64,000 nt of DNA from Dryas octopetala (lineage: Eukaryota; Streptophyta; Magnoliopsida; Rosales; Rosaceae): NCBI GenBank assembly GCA_963921425.1, contig OY992839.1, forward strand, positions 8,969,409 through 9,033,408, written 5' to 3'. The number at the start of each line of letters is the position of its first letter. The stretch's first letter is position 1. Positions 21,711 through 31,891 of this stretch are shown in pieces. The translations under genes were made by a program, and so were the position numbers. The notes under the pieces were generated by a model that saw only the letters and a list, made by a program, of their open reading frames with translations, made no database searches and was not told the DNA's origin.

Positions 21711-24240
21711 GGTGTTATTTATTTTCTAAATGTACATGCTCAAATGATAAACAAAGATATATATTGTCCACCGTTAACTTTGTAAGAAAATATATTCAAA
21801 GATATGACATGTAATTGTAGCGATGCAAAAATTTTTTTGTGTATGTCTTGTGTAAATTAATTAATTTGTTTGTATAATAAGAGCTAAATCCAAATGCCTA
21901 AGTTGACAAAGAAACAGCGATCCAAGAAAAAAAAGTTGACCAAGAAACAGTTACTTGAGAAACCCATATGGTAAATGTCATAGGCCGGCCTACACTTGTC
22001 ACATCACCGACTTCAATATTTAAAATGTGCAGCAAACAAATAAAATGTGCAGCAAACAAAGAGGTGATATGGCTAATGGCTATCTATATATGGTTGATGA
22101 GGAGGACTTACCTGCTGCACCGGGGATACCAATAGGTGGTCCCCATCCTCTTCTCTCTCTCCACCTATCTCTCTCCTTTTCTCTCTTTCTCTCTCTTGGT
22201 GATACCATACAGGTGGTATCAAGGGATAGATAAATTTTATTCATGGTTGATATATATCACCCACTAAAGCAACTATTGTCGTCTGTTACAATTCATTTCC
22301 GGCCCAATATCATTATAAAATTGTATTAAATGACCTATTTTAACGAAGCACTTACAATTTTCATTCAGAATTTATATAGTTAATTAGCAATTTTAATTCT
22401 TTTGGGTTGCTAAATGATTGAATCACCCCCAAAAAGTCGAGAAAGTCGGATTAGAGTTAAGAAGATATTCTAGATTAAAGTTAAATTGGTTGAAGAGATA
22501 GTTTGAGACTTTGAGTTGATCAAAAGTTTATGAGAATTTGAAGTTGAAAATGTCTAAATTAGAAAGATGATGCCTTTATGACTTGAAATTTGTTTTTTTT
22601 TTTTTTTTTTTCTCTCTTGTGTTTTAAGTTTTAAGTAATGGAATATGACCATTTGGGAATTAGCTCCACTAGAAAAAATGGTAATGGAGTTGAGATTGAT
22701 GTTAGATTAGAGAGCGAAATTTGGATGAATTGTACCCAACACTATTAAATAAAACTAAATAAATCACACATACGTACATGACACATATGTAATCTAATGA
22801 AAGTTACATTAGGATTAGTATAAGAGTGTGGAATGTTATGGTTTTATAGGAAAATTAAACCTTATATAAGAGTTTAAAAAGTCTTGAGTTTCTTAACCTA
22901 TTGTAAATTTATTCTGAATTTAATACCTAAATTTTTTTATGGTATGGTATTAGAGCTGACAATTCATAGGTCTCGCGCTCATATTGAATTATTTAGAGCC
23001 CTAAACCATTTTTTTTCCCAATAGGTCCTTTGCAAGTGTAAGTCAGTGCCAATTAGTAATAGGCCCTTAGCAAGTGTAAGTCAATGACAATTACACTAAT
23101 ATAATTAAGCGATGATTACACTAATTAATGTAATAGTCACTACTCAGTTACTCCAATATAGCACTAACAAGAAGCCCTGAATTTTAAATCCCTAAACCTT
23201 ATACCATATTACACCCTCCTAATACATCCCAATGTTCTGTATTTATTGCATGCCATTATTAATTATTTGTTTACATGGGTTACGTTGTATATTTGAATAG
23301 CAGAACCGGATCAGCATTGACCACCTCTGCATTGTTTATAAACTACCCACGAGGGTGCCACTGGTGATAAACAAAATTATGTTGCAAAGTCCATTTTTTC
23401 TATTACTTTTTTATTTTTTATGCAACATTTGATGAGGATATTTGACATAGGACTTCTAGCTACTAACAACCTGTCATACAAAATCTAGAACAAGTGGTTA
23501 TGTCATCCAATTAACAACCCAAAATTTAAAATAATATTTGCAATAATCTCGGGAAAGGAAGTTGCGTGCTCTGACCTTCAATATTTTGAACTTTGGTCAA
23601 TGATTTAATTGGATAAAATAAAATGATGAGTGCTAAATATCATTTATCTGGACCTCCATAATATCATTAGTATAATGATGTCTTAAATATGGCAGCTGCA
23701 TCATATGTATATATCACACCATATACATAAAATGACTGTCTCCTTGATAAAATTCTGATCTCGGTTTAGAATTTCTTTGTCAAAATATGATCAAGTTGAA
23801 ATTAATTATCAAAATCACCTTGGGGAACATTCCTGTGAACCCACCTGGACTTTGTTTCACAAGTCATAGTTGTCGGTAAGCCCCCTCCAACCTAATGCTA
23901 ATTTGTCATGTGCATTTGGTCAAAAGTGATTTAATCTAAAGGGCCCAAAAACCAGCAAGCCAAATGTTAAATACATTCGTCTACACGTGCGTATGTGAAT
24001 TATTTATTAACCAATATTATAGATATATCTTTTTACACCTTTAGTCACAAATTGTGTGGTGATTAAAAGCTTTTTTCTTTTGTAATGATAAGCTTCACAA
24101 ATTATGTGCGTATGTGAATTGTTAATTTGTTATTGCACCAGGTAGCAATTTTACTTCATAAGGGTTTTTCATTGGAGGGTCACAAGTTTTCCAAATTACC
24201 TTTATGCCTCAAAATATAAATAATTAATGTGTTGACATGG
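21711..24240. other. Intergenic DNA with a CT-rich repeat
   Basis: No gene supported. Around 22105-22232 a segment with CTTACCTGCTGCACC, a (CT)n tract and CTTGGTGATACC resembles, in reverse complement, the segment at 50212-50326, so it is probably a dispersed repeat. A TGGTATTAGAGC near 22945 resembles a primer-binding site, but no LTR could be placed beside it. Confidence 0.5.
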
Positions 24241-24254
24241 CACCTAGCTAGTTG

Positions 24255-24262
24255 CTTATAAA
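24255..24262 (+). promoter_or_regulatory. TATA box of organ-specific gene a
   Basis: CTTATAAAG 75-85 bp before the ATG at 24338. The surrounding ~170 bp (GGAGGGTCA-AAGTTTTC... GTCAGA-ACTCAGAGCAGG) is repeated in front of the orphan exon at 28394, so promoter and leader were duplicated together. Confidence 0.6.
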
Positions 24263-24337
24263 GGGTAATGGTCAGAGACTCAGAGCAGGGTGAGCAGACC
24301 ATTAGAATCAAGTGTGTTACATTGAGTTGGCCAAGAC

Positions 24338-24902
24338 ATGAAGTACTCTGTCTCTTGCTTTCTGCTTCTGGTCTCCATTCTCTTGGTAAGCATTTCTCAT
24401 ACAGCTCTATAGGCTATAGCTTCATTGAATTCTTAAAATACCAAAGTTTCAACATCCTAGATGAGTTGTCAAATTAAGCATGTCATACTAGTTCCTCATG
24501 CAGAATTTCCATTTACGATTTGTCCAATTTTTACAACAAATATGTGCAATTTTTTACAAGTTTGATTCAATTCTCAACTAACCCTTTTTCATGGAACAGT
24601 TGTCTGAGCACAGTGATGCAAGAAAAGACCTTGGAGGAGGGTACTGGAAACAGGTGATGAATGACCAACCCATGCCAGAGGCCATTAGAGACCTCTTTTT
24701 CCATCAAGATCATGAAGAAGTGCCATCTCTCCCTGGTTCAACAAAAAAGGACCATTTTGTTAGGGACTTTGACATCAGGCCTAATGCTGTTTTATACCAC
24801 AGTGCCCACCATACTCATCATCATCACCCTGAAGAAAAGAAGCATGATATGGAACCCAAAGAAGAAATTGCATCTTATATTAAAACAGTCAACCATGGCT
24901 GA
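24338..24902 (+). CDS. Organ-specific protein S2/P4-like, secreted (gene a)
   Basis: Two exons, 24338-24385 and 24600-24902 (GT at 24386, AG at 24598-24599), give 116 residues. Exon 1 is a hydrophobic signal peptide (MKYSVSCFLLLVSILL). The mature part starts around ARKD and has the family core YWKQVMNDQPMPEAI, then DHFVRDFDIRPNAVLYH, as in organ-specific proteins S2/P4 of pea (PF10950). The biochemical role of this family is not established; members are small secreted proteins with organ-limited expression. A His-rich segment (HSAHHTHHHHPEEKKH) follows the core, which could bind metal ions (inference). The start codon is chosen because it gives the signal peptide and an in-frame splice. Only one copy of the FDIRPN motif is present, unlike gene c. 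Confidence 0.88.
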
Positions 24903-26280
24903 ATCAGGAACATCAAGAACATATTGTTCTATTAGACCAAGTTTGAAATAGAGCTAGCTCTTATGTTTGTACTATATTTTGTTGTGCTTAATTTGGTCTT
25001 TTCTGTTTAAATACTTGTGCTTGGAATTTCTCAGGTTCTAATTGTGCTTATGTCTAGTCCATATCTTGATAAGACAGTAATAATTTAATGTTAATTATAT
25101 ATTGTTTGCATAATTAACAGTGGGAAGCCTTGCTTTTAGTTTTGGCTGTTATTATCAATTCTGTGATCACTGGATTGAGGTCTCATCTAATCCATATTTT
25201 GGATCTAGAGTAGTTTTGAGTTCTTTGATTGGGAAATGTTATATTTTTTAATGTTATATATCGTCTAGAACGAATGTATTTTCAATATGTACTCGCTTAT
25301 CAGAAATCAATAGTGTTATGTTGTCAAATTATTAATATAAATCATTGATCAGGTGGATACCTGTTTGAATCCCCGTATGCAGACTTTTTTTTGGCCAGGC
25401 CGTATGCAGACTTCACTGCCTTAAAAAGAATATAATTTGAAAAAAATCTTGCTGGGAAGTCTCAAAAACAGAGAAGCATAGATAATTGTGACAACTTTGT
25501 GACTCTACTTATGAAATTGCAAGATGTAAACGAGGAACTCTAGGCTAGTTTTGAAAGACAACACTATCCATTGTGCACATATGCACATAGATTATGCTAG
25601 GAGAAAGTGGCAAAGACCGATGCATACATCAATGAATTAATGAACTGGCAAAGACTAATGCATATGAAACCCTGCCACACTGATATAGCTAGATAAAAAT
25701 ACCCTCAATGACTGATTTAGATCAATCTGTTAAATTTTTTACTGAACTAACTCAACAAAAGTTTGATTCTATCTTTGATAATAATAAATTGGCTAAAATA
25801 GTTAATAACTCAAATAAAAACGGAAATTTAATTGCTTTCTTCTCCTTTCATGGTCCACTACTAAGTGCCAAAATTTGTAAGGCAGATTCTTCAGTTTCAC
25901 ACCACTTTTCACTCTTTTTAAGAGTAGCCGAGTCAGATTTTGTTGCTTTCATCACCAAAACGCCTGCTCCTTTATTTCCATGCTTCACGTGAGCATCCCT
26001 TTCTTCAGTTTTCTTCCCTTCAATCTCTTTATTATTTGGTCACATGCTCTTCACCTCTCTAAGAAACAGCTGGTTCTTCAAACATAAAGAGCACTTGGGC
26101 GTTTCTTGGGTAAATGAATGAATATATGATTCAAATTTTAAAGAGTACAAGTGGCATCTTGAATTAAGAGACAAAAGTCATATTGTGCTTCTTCAGATAT
26201 GGAGGTTTGGTGATACTGGGACCCAATTGTTGAATTGGAATTTCATCCACTTTGATAAAATTGGTTCGCATCTTTAGTAC
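24903..26280. other. Intergenic DNA between organ-specific gene a and BURP gene a
   Basis: Contains the 3' region of gene a and a micro-retroposon at 25373-25413. From about 26095 it becomes homologous to 51700-51910, the far edge of the BURP duplication. No further gene is seen. Confidence 0.6.
25373..25413 (-). mobile_element. Micro-retroposon (CCTGGCC + poly(A)) with target-site duplication
   Basis: A perfect 14-bp direct repeat CCGTATGCAGACTT (25373-25386, 25400-25413) encloses TTTTTTGGCCAGG, i.e. CCTGGCC followed by A residues on the minus strand. It has the same core as the insertion at 866-912, implying one source family. Confidence 0.65.
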
Positions 26281-26283
26281 TTG

Positions 26284-26360
26284 AGTATTTACCTATAGAA
26301 AGTTTTTACTTTGAGTATTTACTTATTGACAAAAAAAAAAAAGTATTTACCTATAGAAAG
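26284..26360 (+). mobile_element. Micro-retroposon, 39-bp insert with poly(A) and 19-bp duplication
   Basis: AGTATTTACCTATAGAAAG occurs at 26284-26302 and 26342-26360, enclosing 39 bp that end TTATTGAC and twelve A. The paralogous site downstream of BURP gene b (near 52488, GAGTATTTACCTATAAAAAG) has a single copy and no insert, giving an empty-site control. Confidence 0.65.
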
Positions 26361-26542
26361 AGCATTGTTCAATTATGTTTCTCTACATTCGAATTGCTCT
26401 AGTATTTTCATGAGAAAACAGCAATATGATCTTCAGAACTTCATTTCTTGGTATTTTAGTCAGAAATTCAACATGTTCCAAAGAAGATTGTGAATTGTTT
26501 GATCTCTTATGGTATATTTATTTTACTTTCATGCACTTTTTA

Positions 26543-27714
26543 CTACATTGAGGTGGATTTTGGAACCCATACAAGATTATCTGCAGGAAAGAAATGGCAC
26601 ACAGGGGAAGTCCCTGGCTTAATCCTAAGCACACTGAATGATGCATGATCAGGGCTCCAATGAGAGGTATCCATGTGGCAAAGAGCAACAGCTTCAACTC
26701 TATCTCCATTCTCACCACCCAATGATACCTTGAACACCTTGTTCTGACTTTCTTGGCTATGGCAATAGAAAACTGCATAAGGGTAAGGCAAGGTATGACA
26801 TGCCACCATCTTGGGAGCCAATATCTCCTTAGGCACTTCCAAGATAGTGTAGTTCTGGAAGTGGGTACTTGATTTTGTGACATGGGTAGTGGCTACAACA
26901 CTGAAAGGGGTCTTTGATCCAAAGACACCTTTTGTGAAGTCAAGCATGGATTCCAAGGAAGTAGCACAGAACTTGGTCTCTCCTTTGATGGGTTCAATCT
27001 CACAGTGCCTAAGAGTATCTTCCATGGCTTTGGCTTGGGGTGAATCTTTAGATAATTTGAAGATTTGGAGAAGGTCAAGGAGTTTTTTTGATGAGAAGGG
27101 AATTGAATCAGCTTCATCTCTGGGCAACAAGTGGGGAGAAGTTGAAGGGTCTCTCTTAGGAAAATAGATGGCCAAATTTTTCCCAACCTTTAGGTCCATC
27201 AAGGTGAAGAAAATCATATGTGAAGGGTCCATGTGATCCATATGGGATGATGGATGAGCATGAGCATGTTCTTTTTGTGTTGTTTCATGGGCATCATCAA
27301 GACCTTGCTTTGCATGAATTCCTTGATCCAAAGGATGCATCAGGTTGTTTGTTGTTCCCCACTGTTTTTCACTCATCTGCCTGCCTCCAATTTCTTGAGC
27401 ACACTGCATAATATTTGGCATAAATAATCCTGGAATTATTACTAGTTAAATTTCTTTTAAAACAGGAAGAAAAAGACATGGAAATTGAAATTTCAGCTAA
27501 ATTATTTATCATTCTCTGCTTGTAAAGTCTAATCAATCCTAAATCCTAAAGGAAAAACTAAATAATGGTTAGAACTAGGAATTCCTAGACTGCAATATTA
27601 TCAAATTAGCTCAAGTAAAAGAAATGAAAAGTGAACAAAGTAAAATTTTTGGTTTACCATAACAATCAGTAGTAGGAGAAGCAAGGGGATCCAGAAAGAA
27701 AGTCCTGAACCCAT
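26543..27714 (-). CDS. BURP-domain protein, USP/BNM2-like (gene a)
   Basis: Minus strand, two exons: 27714-27658 (57 bp, signal peptide MGSGLSFWIPLLLLLLIVM) and 27403-26543 (861 bp), joined in phase 0 with GT/AG borders; 305 residues. After a short His-rich linker (HAHAHPSSHMDHMDPSH) comes the BURP domain, from MIFFTLMDLKVGK to the C-terminus, with the conserved spacing CH-X10-CH-X26-CH-X25-CH. It lacks the repeat region of RD22 and the long repeat of PG1-beta, so a USP/BNM2-type protein fits. BURP proteins are secreted or cell-wall/vacuole proteins linked to seed, pollen or stress programmes; the exact function is not known here. It is divergent to the orphan organ-specific exon 680 bp away. 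A TATATAAG lies on the minus strand near 27847-27855. Confidence 0.92.
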
Positions 27715-28337
27715 GTTTCTTCCCTTATTACAGCTCCTTTCCATTCTGTTCATCTGCTAACTTTGATAGTGCACAAGGATATAAAGTCCTCCTATATCAG
27801 TAGGAATAAGAAGAAATGGAGGCTTCAAATTTTTAATCCCCTCAAACTTATATATGCGAAGTTATCATTTCCATTTGGGTAAAAGTGTTTTAATCTCTAG
27901 AGAGACATGCTAATAAGTACATTGGTTCACACGCATGAATTATTAATGACGGCTACACACACATCAACGATTCAGAATCGTACATTCCATTGTGAACGAC
28001 TATTGAAATTAAAGCTTGCCCCAATCAGTGAATTTCACACAAATCAAGGGTTAACATATGCCCAAATGAGTTTTTTTGGTAGAAAGTCATCAATATACAT
28101 GTGAACGGCGGTCAAAAAAATAGTCCACGCCAGGAATTACTGCACATAGTTGCAATTTTACCTTCTAGAACCCCAAAGATCCTTATCATGGAAGTAATTG
28201 GAACAGTCCAAAGGCCATGAGAACGTACGTTACTCAAAAAGTTTTTCTCACTGGAGGGTCAAAAGTTTTCTAATTAAATAACATTTATGTCACAATTTAT
28301 AAACAATTAATGTGTTGAAATCATACACAGCTAGTTG

Positions 28338-28348
28338 CCTATAAAAAG
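28338..28348 (+). promoter_or_regulatory. TATA box before the orphan organ-specific exon
   Basis: CCTATAAAAAGG about 50 bp before ATG 28394. The surrounding sequence is the duplicate of the promoter of gene a. Confidence 0.5.
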
Positions 28349-28393
28349 GTAGTACTGGTCAGACACTCAGAGCAGGCACTAGGTAGAGCGAAC

Positions 28394-28444
28394 ATGAAGC
28401 CCATGATCTCTTGTTTTCTGCTATTTATGTCCTCCATTCTCTTG
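28394..28444 (+). pseudogene. Organ-specific protein S2/P4-like, exon 1 only (gene b)
   Basis: ATG to a GT donor at 28445 encodes a signal peptide (MKPMISCFLLFMSSILL) aligned with exon 1 of gene a, with a homologous promoter and leader. No second exon with YWK...QPMPEAI is found downstream. Instead a 1.05-kb TIR element starts at 28576 within what would be intron 1, followed by other transposon remnants. Truncated duplicate, probably non-functional, although its promoter lies divergent to BURP gene a. Confidence 0.75.
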
Positions 28445-28575
28445 GTACTTTTCTCAAACAGATTGTATCTCATACTATAATATTTTGGCTATGATGTGAT
28501 TTGAATATGAGACATCATATAATAAGTTTTAACTCTCAATCAATTAAGCTGACTAGTTTATTTGTCAAGTTTGTG

Positions 28576-29628
28576 AATCATAACATATTTAATAGTTCTT
28601 TGGTTTGTTTACCTCAATAAATTATTAATATGCTTATTAAGTTATTATATAATACTATTATGTTAATAATAGTGTAATACCATAAATAATAAACTTTTAA
28701 AATTATATACAACATTACAACTATAATAAAACATAAATGTACATATATATGTTTAATTATATATTTTATTACATATTTTTATAAACAAACTATGCAATTG
28801 TGTTGTCAACGATCCGAACTGTTCAAATTTTAGTTCTTCACTTAAAGATAATTCGTACAAAAAATTAACTCAATCGGAGATGTAAAAGTGACATAATGGT
28901 GATCGAATTAATGAACGATCGTGGTTTTTCTAATGATGATCGAATGGGTAGATGAATTTCGATTTAGCTGATTTTTTGTACGGATGATCTTTGACTATGA
29001 ACATAGAAAAATGAACGGGTCAGATTGTTGAAATCACGTTGTGGTCTTCATAATTATGGAAACAACAAGGTTTTAACGGGAAAGTTATTAGAATTATACT
29101 CTTCAAGTGTATTTATATGTAGAAGCTCACATATCGATCGTGTTTTCAACGATCCGAACCGTTCAAGTTTTAGTTCCTCACTCAAAGAGAATTCTTGCAA
29201 AAATTAGCTTAATCGGAGATGTAAAAGTGACGTAACGGTAGTCGAATTAATGAACAATTGTGGTTTTTCTAATGATAATCGAATGGGTAGATGACTTAAG
29301 ATTTAGTCGATTTTTTGTAAGGATGATCTTTGACTATGAAAATAGAAAATGAACGGTTCAGATCGTTGAACTAATGAATTGATGATCGTGGTTTAATAAC
29401 TTTAATTATAGTTATATTATAAAAATTGTATATATACATATACAATTATATTTTATTATAGTTGTAATGTTGTATATAATTTTAAAAGTTTATTACTTTA
29501 TTATTTATGGTATTACTTAATTTACACTATTACTATTTACTAACATTATAGTATTATAATAACTTAATAAGCATATTAATAATTTATTTGAGTAAACAAA
29601 TGAAAAACCTATTAAATATGTTATGATT
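28576..29628. mobile_element. Long-TIR element carrying foldback repeats
   Basis: Starts AATCATAACATATTTAATAG and ends with its complement. The inverted repeats extend about 190 bp with small gaps. The interior (28801-29380) consists of about two units of the same ~340-bp foldback repeat found inside the CACTA element. Long TIRs suggest a Mutator-like element, but no target duplication could be settled. It interrupts organ-specific gene b. Confidence 0.7.
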
Positions 29629-29635
29629 TCCAAAT

Positions 29636-29770
29636 TGGGCTTTGGGTCGGGCCTAAACGGGCCGAGCTTCGGGCGGCCCATGGACTTCAAGGGGATGGCC
29701 CAAGCCCAACCCAAGAGACTTTCGGGCCAAATCGAGCTTCGGGCCTTGGGCTTTTTGGTGAGGCCTACTC
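29636..29770. mobile_element. GC-rich hAT-like remnant
   Basis: GGGCTTTGGGTCGGGCC ... GGGCCGAGCTTCGGGC ... AAGCCCAACCCAAG: repeated GGGC/GCCC motifs in both orientations in an otherwise AT-rich region, as in subterminal regions of many plant hAT elements. Termini and target duplication are not identifiable. Confidence 0.35.
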
Positions 29771-30279
29771 CTTCTGAATGCTACTTAAGATTCTTACATT
29801 TATTATGGTAATCATGCAGGTACGAGTAGATCTTATCTAGCTCCAAAACATGTGAAACAAAGTAAGGAAGGGATGATAACAAAATCTTCTATAATGGGAC
29901 ATTGGAAGATCACACAATGACTTGAAGGAACAAGTACTTTTTATAGTTTTTGTAACAAGTATTTTTTATAGTTATCAAGCTACTTAATTACTTATAATTT
30001 TTGGGTTGTTAATTGACAAGGGATGTGTGAATGGGTTTGCTATCATAACTTTGTAAACTCCAATTTCAATTTAATGAATTCATAGGTCTTTTTCAATTGT
30101 CAATATTTGTGGATTTCTTTGGATGCAACAAGCATGGATTTAATGGATTTTAATACCAATTGGATAAGCAAGCAAAGAATTAATAGGGATTTAATTGGAT
30201 GCAAGCAAGGATATTAAAATGTGAATCAAACAAACAACAATTTTCAATTTAAAAAATTTGTGTCAATCAAACCTAGACA

Positions 30280-30864
30280 ATGGTTTTAGAAAGAAAAAAA
30301 AAAAAAAAAAAAACTTGTCATACGCATTTCTTAACATCACAAATAAGTTAAAACAAGTTGTGGACAATATCATTATACAACAATTTTAGGTTTTAAAAGG
30401 ATGTGTATATACAATTAAAACAACATGTTTTAGTTAAACTTGTTGTTGAAAATTTGAATACACAACGAGTTTAGATAATCAACAGATGTGTATATGTAAT
30501 TTAAACAACATTTTTTAGTAAAAACTGTTGTTGAGTACTCATGTAACAACATTCCTACCAATTTTATACTTAATTACGCAACGGTTTTTCTTAAAACTGA
30601 TATTTAACAATACTTTTGAGAACATTTATAGTAAATAAGTATTGTGAGATCACCACCAATTAATACAATAGTTTTATATCTGTAAACGTTATGTATTGTG
30701 TTACGAGACAACTGTTTTAGACAGAAATCATGCATTTTGGTAGACATTAGACAACAGTTTGAAATTATAACAGTTTTTAACCGTTGTGTGAATAGGCTAT
30801 AGATGTCACATGACTAGAAGATGAAATTTCGGAGGAGTTGTCTATTAACTTCATTGTAGTAGTG
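30280..30864. mobile_element. CACTA element, one end
   Basis: Ends in CTTCATTGTAGTAGTG, the complement of a CACTACTACAATGAAG terminus. The preceding ~550 bp are full of short inverted and direct motifs such as ACAACAGTTT, AACCGTTGT and TTGTTGT, typical CACTA subterminal repeats of a family different from the one at 12.5 kb. A matching left terminus was not found; it may be truncated near the poly(A) run at 30295-30314. Confidence 0.55.
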
Positions 30865-31883
30865 TGAAAAAGGTATTAACGACTTGATTATCTCAAAATT
30901 GAGTGATAATACGAGTTCTTACGACAAATCTCATGAAAGAAAATAATTAACGAAAAGAAACAATAACTAAGAGAAATCAATATTAAGAAAATATCCTAGC
31001 AGAGCAAAAAACAATGAACTAGGCCTGAAGAACTAGAACAAAATTGAAAAGACAACTGAAATCTGCGAGAAATCTGGAACTTGAATTGTTAAAAAGCTTG
31101 TGCTTGATTTTTGATTTTTGATTTTTGTGAGATGTGTTGAGAAAAATTTTATGCCTCCAAAGCCTTGCTATAAATATAGTGATCAGCCTCTTAGGCTTAA
31201 GAAATCATTTCCTTATTGATTTCGGACTCTTATCTCATTTCTTCACGTCAAAGCAACCTATCATTGCCATATCTTATTCAAAATCTTAGTGTTCCAAGGA
31301 CTTTCGGTTGGATCTTTTTAATTTACTTTTCCGATTTAGGCCTTGACTATAAGGTTTGTTCGCTTGCACTTGTACGTGGGCTTTGATTGCAGTTGGGCTT
31401 TACTAACAAACATATGGATTCGGCCGTGCTCTCGGCCAAATCCCAAATTTGGGTGTGTACAATAAGGCTTTGCTGATAAATATTTTTTAGGACCTTTGAA
31501 GGGTTTGTTTTAAACAATCAGTTGTTCAAGGCAGCACATGAACCATCAAAAGGTGCTCATAAGGCATTAGAAAAGTGAAATTTTTAATGAATTAGAAGGT
31601 AACAATTCCATAAAAAGTGCATGCAACAATCACTCCACATAACTTTTGGCTGGAAACACTAATAATTGTCTCACTTTGATTTTTCATGTCCCATATATGG
31701 ACGTTCAATGGAGGGAGAGGTATTCAAAGGGAAAGAAAAGTGTAGACAAGGGAATTATACCCGAATACTGCTAAACCTAGTACAATTCGAACATAACCTA
31801 TTTGACAGGTGGTGTTTGTGAAAATAAGCCTTTTTTATTTGCCCCTGTTATTTAAAATGAAAAAATAAATCCGCCGTTGGATT
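30865..31883. other. Intergenic DNA, nothing certain
   Basis: AT-rich. Contains a (GATTTTT)3 run at 31109-31128 and TATAAATATAG near 31169. LTR-like composition near 31130-31460 was considered, but no paired ends or primer-binding site were found. Confidence 0.4.
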
Positions 31884-31891
31884 ATTAAATG

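Noticed and set aside
22930-22990. TGGTATTAGAGC resembling an LTR-element primer-binding site
   Set aside because: No LTR ends, partner repeat or polypurine tract could be placed; one mismatch in the core.
30865-31460. Possible LTR (TG...CA, TATA-like motif)
   Set aside because: No target duplication, primer-binding site or second copy; boundaries could be drawn anywhere.
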